From: JAKPNF01 sp031556275
GTDB lineage: Bacteria; Verrucomicrobiota; Verrucomicrobiia; Opitutales; JAKPNF01
NCBI GenBank assembly: GCA_031556275.1
Contig: JAVBTG010000081.1
Coordinates: forward strand, 1 to 5,631
DNA length: 5,631 bases
Reading direction: 5' to 3'
Every line of letters starts with the position of its first letter. The stretch's first letter is position 1. The notes under the pieces were generated by a model, which was not told the origin of the DNA, did no database searches, and was given only the letters and a program-made list of their open reading frames with translations. Below, piece by piece: positions 1 through 5,631 of the stretch. Made by a program: the position numbers and the translations under genes.

Positions 1-494
1 TTGCCGCGCAAAAAGACCCCCACCCCGCGCACGTCGAGCAGCGTGCCGTGCAGGGCCGTGCGAGGCGCGAACTTGTTTTCCAAAAGAATCGTCGACTCCG
101 AAATAAAATCCTTTGTCTTGAGCGGCGAGGAGAGCACGGGCACCTGCGCCTTTTCCGCCGCCGCCAAAAAGAACGGCGTCGGGGAAATGCCGCGCGTGAC
201 AACCACGCAGGGGATGCTCTTGCCCATGATCTCCGAAATGATCTCGCGTTGGCGCGGCTCGGGCAGGTCTTTCAAATAGGCCATTTCTCCCGCCCCGAAG
301 AGCTGCATGCGCTTGTTCGCAAAATGCTTGAAATAGCCCGTCAGCGCGAGCGCGGGGCGGTTGACGCTCTTTTCGCGGATCACCTTGTCGAGCCCGACGC
401 CGCCCGCCAAGAGGGTCAGTTTGAGTTCGGTCTTGAACGAGTCGAAAAAGTCGCGGACGGAAATGCTCTCGACCATTTTTGCGTTATCGGGCAT
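1..494 (-). CDS. hprK: HPr kinase/phosphorylase, N-terminal part (cut by window edge)
   Basis: Bifunctional enzyme that phosphorylates and dephosphorylates the regulatory serine of HPr or an HPr-like protein in the cytoplasm. About 164 codons are visible. Seen: an N-terminal stretch SISVRDFFDSFKTELKLTLL, then NRPALALTGYFKHFANKRMQ around residues 45-65, which is the hallmark NRPGLxLTGYF segment of the HprK N-terminal domain, then PFFLAAAEKAQVPVLSS, and finally HGTLLDVRGVGVFLRG at the edge. In the family that last segment runs straight into the P-loop (GxxGxGKS), so the kinase active site and the C-terminal signature lie outside the window and cannot be checked. The start at 494 is the most upstream ATG; an in-frame ATG at 476 (MVESISV) fits the usual family length equally well, and neither has a Shine-Dalgarno sequence. 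The gene lies 29 bases after lptB and is probably co-transcribed with it. The family assignment is strong; the exact start is uncertain. Confidence 0.93.
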   Translation of the reverse strand, partial: MPDNAKMVESISVRDFFDSFKTELKLTLLAGGVGLDKVIREKSVNRPALALTGYFKHFANKRMQLFGAGEMAYLKDLPEPRQREIISEIMGKSIPCVVVTRGISPTPFFLAAAEKAQVPVLSSPLKTKDFISESTILLENKFAPRTALHGTLLDVRGVGVFLRG

Positions 495-523
495 GGCGGT
501 GCGGGGTTGAGGATTTTTTTAAA

Positions 524-1270
524 TCAGAGGGAGAAGTTGCGGCCGAGGTAGAATTCGCGGCTGTCCTTGTCGTTGACGAGGAAGTCGCTGGTGCCCTGCG
601 AGAGCACTTTGCCCTCGTGGATGAGGTAGGCGCGGTCTACTATGCGCAGGGTCTCGCGCACGTTGTGGTCGGTGATGAGCACGCCTATACCCTTGGATTT
701 GAGACCGAGGATGATGTGCTGGACTTCCGCCACGCTGATCGGGTCGACGCCGCTAAAAGGCTCGTCCATCAGCAAAAAGCGCGGGCGCACGACCAAGGCG
801 CGCGTGATCTCGAGGCGGCGGCGTTCTCCCCCGCTGAGCGTGTAGGCTTTTTGCTTGGAGAGGTGGGCCAGATCGAGTTCGCCGAGCATCGCCAGCGTGA
901 AGTCGTGGCGCTCTTTCGCGGGGATCTCCAAGGTCTCGACGACGGCCAGAATGTTTTCGTAGACGGTGAGCTTGCGAAAGCACGAGGCCTCCTGCGGGAG
1001 GTAGCCGATCCCTAGGCGCGCGCGGCGGTACATGGGCAGCTCGGTGATGTTTTGGCCGCCCAAGGTGACCTCCCCGCGCGTGACGGGCACGAGGCCCACG
1101 ACCATGTAAAACGTCGTTGTCTTGCCCGCGCCGTTGGGGCCGAGCAGGCCGACGACCTCGCCGGCTTTCACGTCGATGCTGATGCCGCGCACCACCTCGC
1201 GCTGGCCGTAGATTTTTGCCAGATCGCGCGTGGACAAAGTGAGGGGGGATTCCGGTTGGGTGTCGCTCAT
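524..1270 (-). CDS. lptB: LptB, LPS export ABC transporter ATP-binding protein
   Basis: Cytoplasmic ATPase of the LptB2FG(C) transporter, which extracts lipopolysaccharide from the inner membrane and pushes it along the periplasmic Lpt bridge. The protein has 248 residues; typical LptB is about 240. Seen in order: Walker A GLLGPNGAGKTT (41-52, Lys50), TFYMVVGLV right after it as in LptB proteins, Q-loop LPQEAS (91-96, Gln93), ABC signature LSGGERRRLEI (145-155), Walker B FLLMDEP with catalytic Glu170, D-loop SGVDP, and switch His202 in ITDHNVRET (199-207). The sequences GIGYLPQEASCFRKLTV and LITDHNVRETL are close to textbook LptB and separate it from amino-acid transporter ATPases such as LivF. 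It starts three bases after the stop of the periplasmic LPS-transport gene, so translation is probably coupled. No Shine-Dalgarno sequence is visible. The permeases LptF and LptG are not in the window. Confidence 0.97.
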   Translation of the reverse strand: MSDTQPESPLTLSTRDLAKIYGQREVVRGISIDVKAGEVVGLLGPNGAGKTTTFYMVVGLVPVTRGEVTLGGQNITELPMYRRARLGIGYLPQEASCFRKLTVYENILAVVETLEIPAKERHDFTLAMLGELDLAHLSKQKAYTLSGGERRRLEITRALVVRPRFLLMDEPFSGVDPISVAEVQHIILGLKSKGIGVLITDHNVRETLRIVDRAYLIHEGKVLSQGTSDFLVNDKDSREFYLGRNFSL

Positions 1271-1273
1271 ATA

Positions 1274-3571
1274 CTAGTTGCTTTTGTCTTTAGATTGGTA
1301 GGCGCGGTCCATGTTCATGTTGAACTGCGGCAGGATGACCGTGGGGCGCTTTCGCGGGTGGGCGGTCTGCGCGGCAGCGGTGTCGGCGGGCGGGGTGCCC
1401 TCGACGAACACGCGGTCTTGCCCGCGCAGCAGCGTGATGCGATAACCCTCCACGCGGCTGCCGTCCGCGCTGTCGGTGACGACGGGGTTGTCGCCGAGCA
1501 CGCACTTGCCCGTGCGCAAGGACATCTCGGCGAAACCGCCCTTGGCGCTGCGCGTGCCTTGGGTTATGGCGACGTTGCCGATCGCGCTCACTTTCTCGGG
1601 GTTGCCCAAGCGGCCCGCGGGGTCGCCCGCGTTTTCGGGGGACGGCAGGCATTCGACCGCGAGGCGGTCGCAGGTCATGCGCACGTCGTCACCCGTCAGC
1701 TCGACGTCGCCTTTGAAGAAGAAGTGGGAGCCGTCGGGACGCGTGAACATTTCCTGTTCGTCGCTGACCAGCCGCGTTTCGCCCTTGGTTTTTTCAGCCG
1801 TGGAAGACGCGCCCAAGGCGGCGTCGACGGGCGGCAGAAATACTTCGGGGCGGACGGGGCCCTGCTTGCCGGAGGGGTCGCCAAACAGGCTCATGAAACG
1901 CTGCGGCGTGCCCGGCTGCGAGTCGTCGTCGTTTTTCACGATGGCGGAGGGGAAAATCTCGATGCGGGCGGCGTGCCCGCGCATGTCCTGCTGGGAATAA
2001 CGCACCTGCTCGCGCGCCTCGATGCGCGCGATTTTACCCAAGCCTTCGGGCGAGGCCGCGTCTTTTTTCGGGGCGTTTTCCTGCGCCACGAACACGTCGA
2101 GCCCGCCGCAGGTCATCCGCATGTCGCCGGACTCGACTTTCACGTTGTCCAAAAAGCTCACGACGCTGACGTCTTGGCCGCGCGTCATTTGGAGGGAGTC
2201 GCTGTAAATGTGGGTGAAGTTTCCGCCGACTGTCTGCTGCATCGGGGCGAGCGTGACGTGCGCCTGCTTGCCGGGCGCGCCGAAGACGAGCGCCTTGGCC
2301 CCCGCCTTGACGAGGATGATGCGGTCGCCCTCCAGAATAGCGCCGTTTAAGTTGTCGACGACCATCGGGTCGCCCGTCAGGGTGGCCTCGCCTTTTTCGG
2401 GGTCGATGCGGCCCTCCTTGGCGCGGGTACGGCGGGAGGATTGGTCCACGATCACGTTGCCGTGCGCGGTGATGAGTTCGAGCGCGCCTTTTTTGCCCGC
2501 CTCGAGCGAAAGGCCGTCGCCGCTGCCCGGGGAGATGTCGGCCGTCAGGCGGTCGCACCAGACTTTCGAGCCCGGGTCGGCCACCTCCACCTTGTCGAAA
2601 AAGCTCAAGCTACGGCCGCCGTCCGGGCGCGGCTCCAATTCGAGGCGCTCGGACGTGATGTCCATGCGGCCGGGGGCGTCCTTTTCCATGGGCGGCAAAC
2701 TCGCGCGCACGCGGCCGCCCTCTTTGGGGAACACGAGGACTTTTTGGCGGTCTCGCCACAGACGCACTTCCCCGCCCGTCAAAACAGCGTCGTTTTGGCT
2801 GTCGCGCATTTCGGGGGAGCCTGTCAGCACGATTTCGGAACCCCCGCCCGATTCGGGCATTTCCGCGCGTTGGGCGGTGAGGGTTCGCCCACCCTGCTGC
2901 GACACCGTGACTCCCTTGTCCGCGAGGATGCGGCGCACCCCGCGCAGGCGCGAGGCGGAAGCGTCGGCGAGGTTGTCCGCGCGCCACGACCACGCCTCCA
3001 GCGAGGGCGTTTGCATTTCGGTCGGGCCGTTGATGACTTTTACCGCGCCCTCGAAACGAAAGTAATATTGGTCGGGCTGCGTGCTGATCGAGAGCCGGCG
3101 ACTCATGACCGTGATCGGGGTACCGTCCTCTTTTTCGGAGGCGAAGGTCACCTGCACGTCCTTTTTGATCGTGAGCGTTTTTTCGCGCTCGTTCCAGACC
3201 CAGTCGCGCCCCGTCACGGAGTAGCCGGGGCCGTGGACGTAGAGGAAATCCGCCCCCTGCGCGAGGCCCAGCTTGGGGTTGACGAGGGCCTGCGGGCTCT
3301 CGATCGTCACTTCCACGCGGGCGGACTCATCTCCCGAAAACAGGCGCAGGCGCGCCCCCTCGATGTCGATGCGTTCCTGACTTTGGTAGCGGCCCTGTTT
3401 GCCGGAGAGGTCCCATGTCTTAAAGCCCCCGTCGCCAAACATCGGTAAAGAGAAATCGCGCACGGGCGCGCTGGCCTCGAAACGCGTGAGCTCGTTGTCC
3501 TGCGTTTGGGCGCACAGGCCGATCAGCGGCGCGCATAAAAGCCATGCCAAATGGGAGGCGGAAAATTTCAT
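1274..3571 (-). CDS. Large exported OstA/LptA-family protein with LptC-like N-terminus
   Basis: Probable periplasmic bridge component for LPS transport, 765 residues against about 185 for E. coli LptA. Residues 1-22 (MKFSASHLAWLLCAPLIGLC, then AQ) look like a signal peptide or short membrane anchor; neither Cys13 nor Cys20 sits in a good lipobox. Residues about 25-145 resemble LptC: a compound-looking segment WDLSGKQGRYQSQERIDIEG, then SPQA, YVHGPGYSVTGRDWVWN and KDVQVTF. Residues about 152-749 form four diverged repeats of OstA-like beta-rich sequence (see the repeat entry). The C-terminus is short and polar. Start choice: the open frame extends upstream to 4129, but that part overlaps elbB on the same strand in another frame, and the ATG at 3571 opens directly onto the signal sequence 11 bases after the elbB stop. 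lptB follows after three bases, which supports an Lpt role. LptC and LptA roles are inferred from sequence pattern and context, not from a search. A plain name would be OstA family protein. Confidence 0.85.
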   Translation of the reverse strand: MKFSASHLAWLLCAPLIGLCAQTQDNELTRFEASAPVRDFSLPMFGDGGFKTWDLSGKQGRYQSQERIDIEGARLRLFSGDESARVEVTIESPQALVNPKLGLAQGADFLYVHGPGYSVTGRDWVWNEREKTLTIKKDVQVTFASEKEDGTPITVMSRRLSISTQPDQYYFRFEGAVKVINGPTEMQTPSLEAWSWRADNLADASASRLRGVRRILADKGVTVSQQGGRTLTAQRAEMPESGGGSEIVLTGSPEMRDSQNDAVLTGGEVRLWRDRQKVLVFPKEGGRVRASLPPMEKDAPGRMDITSERLELEPRPDGGRSLSFFDKVEVADPGSKVWCDRLTADISPGSGDGLSLEAGKKGALELITAHGNVIVDQSSRRTRAKEGRIDPEKGEATLTGDPMVVDNLNGAILEGDRIILVKAGAKALVFGAPGKQAHVTLAPMQQTVGGNFTHIYSDSLQMTRGQDVSVVSFLDNVKVESGDMRMTCGGLDVFVAQENAPKKDAASPEGLGKIARIEAREQVRYSQQDMRGHAARIEIFPSAIVKNDDDSQPGTPQRFMSLFGDPSGKQGPVRPEVFLPPVDAALGASSTAEKTKGETRLVSDEQEMFTRPDGSHFFFKGDVELTGDDVRMTCDRLAVECLPSPENAGDPAGRLGNPEKVSAIGNVAITQGTRSAKGGFAEMSLRTGKCVLGDNPVVTDSADGSRVEGYRITLLRGQDRVFVEGTPPADTAAAQTAHPRKRPTVILPQFNMNMDRAYQSKDKSN
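1325..3118 (-). repeat. Four tandem diverged OstA-like modules in the LptA-family protein
   Basis: Protein-level repeats, seen by aligning the translation with itself. Modules are residues about 152-294, 302-444, 453-581 and 597-749. Each begins with a short strand (VMSRRLSI, ITSERLEL, IYSDSLQM, LVSDEQEM), then a sheet motif (FRFEGAVKV, SFFDKVEV, SFLDNVKV, FFKGDVEL). Next comes a segment with a basic or polar residue run (KGVTVSQQ, HGNVIVDQ, REQVRYSQQ, IGNVAITQ), in modules 1, 2 and 4 a block like LTGDPMVVD and LEGDRIIL, and lastly a closing VxLPP-type motif (RVRASLPPM, HVTLAPM, EVFLPPV, TVILPQF). Module 3 is shorter and has lost the LTGDP-type block. The DNA is too diverged to call a nucleotide repeat. 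Module edges are approximate. Confidence 0.7.
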
Positions 3572-3582
3572 GAAAGCGCGAT

Positions 3583-4239
3583 CTAGGCCAACGCAAGCAA
3601 TTCGTGCACCATCGACTCGATGCCGAGATAGACGTCGGTGATATTTTTGGCTTCCATGTAGGCCGGGGTACTGACGACCTTGTGCGCGGTGTCCGCCCAG
3701 CTTTGGTCGGCGTGGCGCGCGATCATTTTGGCGCCCATGGCGGCCGCCGCCTTGGCCGCGGCGGAATCGGCACTGCCCATCGTGAGCTCGATGCCGTGTT
3801 TGCCCCAAACTTTCGCCGCGATGACGGGGGAAATGCAGGCGAAAGCCATCGGTTTTTTCGCGGCGTACATCCCCTCGATGAGGCTTTGCAGGGCGGGCAA
3901 GACCGCGCAGTCCGCGCCTTTTGAGGCGAAGTCGCACAGGTTTTTCGCCGCGCCGAAGCCGCCCGGGATGACGAGGGCGTCGAGGTCTTTGGCACCGGCC
4001 TCCGACAACGGGTGCACTTTGCCGCGCGCGATGCGGGCGGACTCCGCCAGCACGTTGCGCGCGCCCGTTTCGGGCTTGCCCGTCAGGTGGTTGACGACGT
4101 CGCTTTGCGCGGCGTCGGGGGCGAAGCACACCGCCTCTTGATTACGGCGCTCGATCGCCAACAGTGCCAGCACCGCCTCTTGGATCTCGCTGCCGTCGTA
4201 GACGCCGCAGCCCGAAAGGATGATTCCGATTTTTTTCAT
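3583..4239 (-). CDS. elbB: ElbB-type DJ-1/PfpI family protein (glyoxalase-like)
   Basis: Cytoplasmic protein of the class I glutamine amidotransferase-like/DJ-1 superfamily. E. coli ElbB has been called an isoprenoid-biosynthesis protein with weak glyoxalase III activity; its physiological role is poorly defined. The protein has 218 residues, essentially the length of E. coli ElbB (about 217). Seen: MKKIGIILSGCGVYDGSEIQ at the N-terminus, nearly identical to the E. coli protein; VCFAPD (37-42); NHLTG (50-54); ARNVLAESARIARG (60-73); IPGGFGAAKN (91-100); the nucleophile-elbow cysteine Cys135 in FACISPV; and STPAYMEAKNI (190-200). The start at 4239 matches the family exactly; the frame runs further upstream, but that part overlaps pilT and is non-coding in this frame. 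It begins 11 bases after the pilT stop and ends 11 bases before the next gene. No Shine-Dalgarno sequence is visible. Family call is secure; function beyond that is not. Confidence 0.95.
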   Translation of the reverse strand: MKKIGIILSGCGVYDGSEIQEAVLALLAIERRNQEAVCFAPDAAQSDVVNHLTGKPETGARNVLAESARIARGKVHPLSEAGAKDLDALVIPGGFGAAKNLCDFASKGADCAVLPALQSLIEGMYAAKKPMAFACISPVIAAKVWGKHGIELTMGSADSAAAKAAAAMGAKMIARHADQSWADTAHKVVSTPAYMEAKNITDVYLGIESMVHELLALA

Positions 4240-4250
4240 GGCGTTGAGAA

Positions 4251-5435
4251 TTATTTGCGTGTTTTGCCGCCGGCGCTGTAGAGCATGCGCTCCAGCAAGT
4301 CGGGGTCGTTGGCGTACAACAGCGCCGCCTCCTCGGTGACGCGCCCCGACTGCACCAGTTCCGAAAGCGAGCGCTCCATCGTGCGCATGCCTTCGCGCGT
4401 GCGGGTTTCGAGCATGCTGCCGATCTGCGCCCAGTTGCCGGTGCGGATGATGTTTTCCATGCCGGAATTGTTGCGCAAAATCTCGAACGCCGCCGTGCGC
4501 CCCTGTCCGTTGGCCAGCGGCACGAGCTTTTGGCTGACGATGTAGGAGATCGCGAACGAAAGCTGGAGCGAGACTTCGCGCGTGCGCTCGGGCGGCATCA
4601 TGTCGACGATGCGGGTGAGCGCTCCCACCGTGTCGCGCGTGTGCAAGGTGGCGAAGACCAAGTGGCCCGTTTCCACGGCGGAGAGCACGAGCGAGGCCGT
4701 CTCCTCGTCGCGCACTTCCCCCACGTAGATGATGTCGGGATTCTCGCGCAGGGCGCTGCGCAGGCCGTCCGCGAAACTTTTGACCGTCGTGCCCACCTCG
4801 CGCTGGGAGAACAGGCACGCCTCGCTGCGAAAGACGTATTCGATCGGGTCTTCCAAAGTGATAATGCGGGCGGGCCGCGTCTGATTGAGACGCTGGAGCA
4901 AGCTGGCAATCGTGGTCGATTTGCCGCTGCCCGTGACGCCCGTCACCAAGATGAGGCCCTGTTTGAGCTCCAAAATTTCCTTCCAGACCAATTCCTGCGG
5001 GAAGCCCACGCTTTCGATGGGGGGCAGCTTGGAGGTGAGCATGCGCAGCACCGCCGCGATGCCGTCGCGGTCATGGAAAACGTTGATGCGGTAGTTCGAG
5101 GAGCTACCGGGCGGCTCGTAGCTGGCGTCGACGTCGGTGTCCGGATGCTCCTTAAGGCGGGCGATGGCCGCAGGAGAGAGCAGCGGGTAGATCAGCTTCT
5201 CGATCATCTGCGGGGTCAACGGAGCGCCGCCTGAGAGATCGAGCAACTGATGGTCCATGCGCACGCGCAGGGGCATGCCCACCTTCAGGTGGAAATCGGA
5301 AATGCGGGGGAAGCCGTCGGAACCCTGATATTCGGGGTTGTTCGCAATCGAGAGAATGTCGTGGATGCTGTAAAAAGCATCGGACGCGGGGTAAACTTTG
5401 TCGTCGGGAGAATAATTCGTGGGCGCGGGCGTCAT
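4251..5435 (-). CDS. pilT: PilT-family type IV pilus retraction ATPase
   Basis: Hexameric cytoplasmic ATPase that depolymerises type IV pili (twitching motility, surface sensing, DNA uptake). The protein has 394 residues, longer than typical PilT (about 345-380). Seen: an N-terminal PAS-like domain with SDFHLKVGMPLRVR (46-59, matching the SDLHLxxGxPP motif), RINVFHDRDGIAAVLRML (116-133), Walker A GVTGSGKST (166-174, Lys172), Asp box ITLEDPIEYVF (192-202), Walker B region IIYVGEVRDEET (235-246), His box ETGHLVFATLHT (255-266), SQKLVPLANGQGRTAAFEIL (301-320), then MENIIRTGNW and the EGMRTMERSLSELVQSG tail. The first 45 or so residues precede the usual start of the family and look polar and unstructured. 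PilU or another PilT paralogue cannot be excluded, because the C-terminal AIRNLIRE-type motif is only loosely kept. It is the first gene of the run, behind a probable promoter and a terminator. Confidence 0.92.
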   Translation of the reverse strand: MTPAPTNYSPDDKVYPASDAFYSIHDILSIANNPEYQGSDGFPRISDFHLKVGMPLRVRMDHQLLDLSGGAPLTPQMIEKLIYPLLSPAAIARLKEHPDTDVDASYEPPGSSSNYRINVFHDRDGIAAVLRMLTSKLPPIESVGFPQELVWKEILELKQGLILVTGVTGSGKSTTIASLLQRLNQTRPARIITLEDPIEYVFRSEACLFSQREVGTTVKSFADGLRSALRENPDIIYVGEVRDEETASLVLSAVETGHLVFATLHTRDTVGALTRIVDMMPPERTREVSLQLSFAISYIVSQKLVPLANGQGRTAAFEILRNNSGMENIIRTGNWAQIGSMLETRTREGMRTMERSLSELVQSGRVTEEAALLYANDPDLLERMLYSAGGKTRK

Positions 5436-5455
5436 AGAAAAGAAAAGATGACGAC

Positions 5456-5485
5456 ATTATAGGGGCTCACGGGCGGCCAATCCAA
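5456..5485 (-). promoter_or_regulatory. Probable sigma70-type promoter for the pilT unit
   Basis: On the minus strand there is a perfect -10 hexamer TATAAT at 5461-5456, preceded 18 bases upstream by TTGGAT (5485-5480), which matches the -35 consensus only in TTG. The first purine at a normal distance is the A at 5449. That would give a 5' leader of only about 14 bases before the pilT ATG at 5435, with the pyrimidine-rich sequence ATCTTTTCTTTTCT. The site lies just downstream of the terminator of the preceding gene, as expected for the start of a new unit. The weak -35 lowers confidence. Confidence 0.45.
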
Positions 5486-5487
5486 AC

Positions 5488-5515
5488 AAAAAGGCGCGTT
5501 TGCACGCGCCTTTTT
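5488..5515. terminator. Bidirectional intrinsic terminator
   Basis: Stem GGCGCGT (5493-5499) pairs perfectly with ACGCGCC (5504-5510) around the four-base loop TTGC. It is flanked by five A (5488-5492) and five T (5511-5515), so a U-tract follows the hairpin on either strand. On the minus strand the run is TTTTTGTTTGG. It starts about 25-30 bases after the stop of the upstream acyl carrier protein gene and most simply ends that transcript before the pilT promoter. No plus-strand gene is visible that would need it in the other direction. Confidence 0.85.
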
Positions 5516-5523
5516 ACGGGAGG

Positions 5524-5539
5524 GGTTTTGGAAAAAACC
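5524..5539. other. Small A/T-rich inverted repeat after the ACP-like stop codon
   Basis: GGTTTT (5524-5529) pairs with AAAACC (5534-5539) around the four-base loop GGAA on the plus strand, UUCC on the transcribed minus strand. It sits directly after the ACP-like stop codon and about 10 bases before the strong terminator. It may be a minor 3'-end structure, but the stem has only two G-C pairs and could be chance. Confidence 0.25.
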
Positions 5540-5631
5540 TCACTTGAATTTGGGCTGCAGATAGTCCGCGCAACTGTCGAGGCTGGCCAGTTTGCCGTAG
5601 TCGGCCTCCGGAACCTCGATGCCGAACTGCT
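5540..5631 (-). CDS. Probable acyl carrier protein, C-terminal fragment (cut by window edge)
   Basis: Only the last 29 residues are present, ending in TGA at 5540. The sequence QFGIEVPEADYGKLASLDSC followed by ADYLQPKFK has the pattern of helix III and the C-terminal helix of acyl carrier proteins: (E)xFGIEIPDEDAxKLxTVGDAVxYI. The prosthetic-group serine (DSL motif) lies outside the window, so whether this is the fatty-acid ACP or another phosphopantetheine-binding protein cannot be decided. The terminal QPKFK differs from the usual short acidic or lysine-rich end of AcpP. An intrinsic terminator follows, so this gene appears to be the end of its own transcript rather than part of the pilT unit. 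Confidence 0.6.
   Translation of the reverse strand, partial: QFGIEVPEADYGKLASLDSCADYLQPKFK

Noticed and set aside
1052..2350. 432-residue plus-strand open frame
   Set aside because: It is antisense to lptB and the OstA-type gene, with the His/Ala/Arg-rich composition typical of shadows in GC-rich DNA and no recognisable domain.
2441..3448. 335-residue plus-strand open frame
   Set aside because: It is an antisense shadow of the OstA-type gene with the same biased composition and no motif.
3506..3571. Lipoprotein signal at the N-terminus of the OstA-type protein
   Set aside because: Cys13 and Cys20 both have Leu at position -1, which is not a good lipobox; an ordinary signal peptide or anchor fits better.
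3572..4129. 186-residue upstream extension of the OstA-type frame
   Set aside because: It overlaps elbB on the same strand in another frame, is arginine- and proline-rich, and the signal peptide starts at 3571.
4240..4818. 193-residue upstream extension of the elbB frame
   Set aside because: It overlaps pilT in another frame, has low-complexity Arg/His/Ala composition, and ElbB homology begins exactly at 4239.
4530..5234. 234-residue plus-strand open frame
   Set aside because: It is antisense to pilT; the length is explained by codon bias of the real gene.
5152..5457. Alternative minus-strand start at 5457 (ATG inside TATAATG)
   Set aside because: It is in a different frame from PilT and translates to a sequence without family resemblance; the ATG overlaps the probable -10 box.

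Overview
The window is one dense, co-directional block of genes on the minus strand. It reads from the right-hand end (5631) to the left-hand end (1), and almost all of it is coding. The base composition is GC-rich. The gene content points to a Gram-negative (LPS-exporting, type IV pilus-bearing) bacterium. The combination of HprK, PilT, ElbB and a very long OstA-type protein next to LptB would suit Verrucomicrobiota, perhaps the Opitutia. That placement is an inference from gene content and was not tested by a search.

In order of transcription: the last 29 codons of a probable acyl carrier protein (5540-5631); a bidirectional intrinsic terminator (5488-5515); and a probable sigma70-type promoter with a perfect -10 box (5456-5461). 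A compact run of five genes follows: pilT-like retraction ATPase (5435-4251), elbB-like DJ-1/PfpI-type protein (4239-3583), a 765-residue exported OstA/LptA-family protein with an LptC-like N-terminus (3571-1274), lptB (1270-524), and the N-terminal half of hprK (494 to the window edge). The gaps are 11, 11, 3 and 29 bases, so the five genes probably form one transcription unit.

The central theme is LPS transport. LptB is the cytoplasmic ATPase that powers LPS extraction from the inner membrane. The gene just upstream encodes the periplasmic part, apparently as one long polypeptide: an LptC-like domain followed by four tandem, diverged OstA-like modules, in place of separate LptC and small LptA proteins. 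HprK directly after lptB resembles the proteobacterial lptC-lptA-lptB-rpoN-hpf-ptsN/hprK neighbourhood with the middle genes missing. PilT (pilus retraction) and ElbB share the unit but have no obvious mechanistic link beyond the cell envelope.

The most noteworthy observations are the multi-module LptC/LptA protein with a cysteine recurring at the same position in three modules, the absence of a recognisable Shine-Dalgarno sequence at all five visible starts, the very short predicted leader of pilT, and the lptB-hprK linkage. There is no sign of mobile elements, CRISPR, or tRNA/rRNA genes. I see no wholly novel system here.
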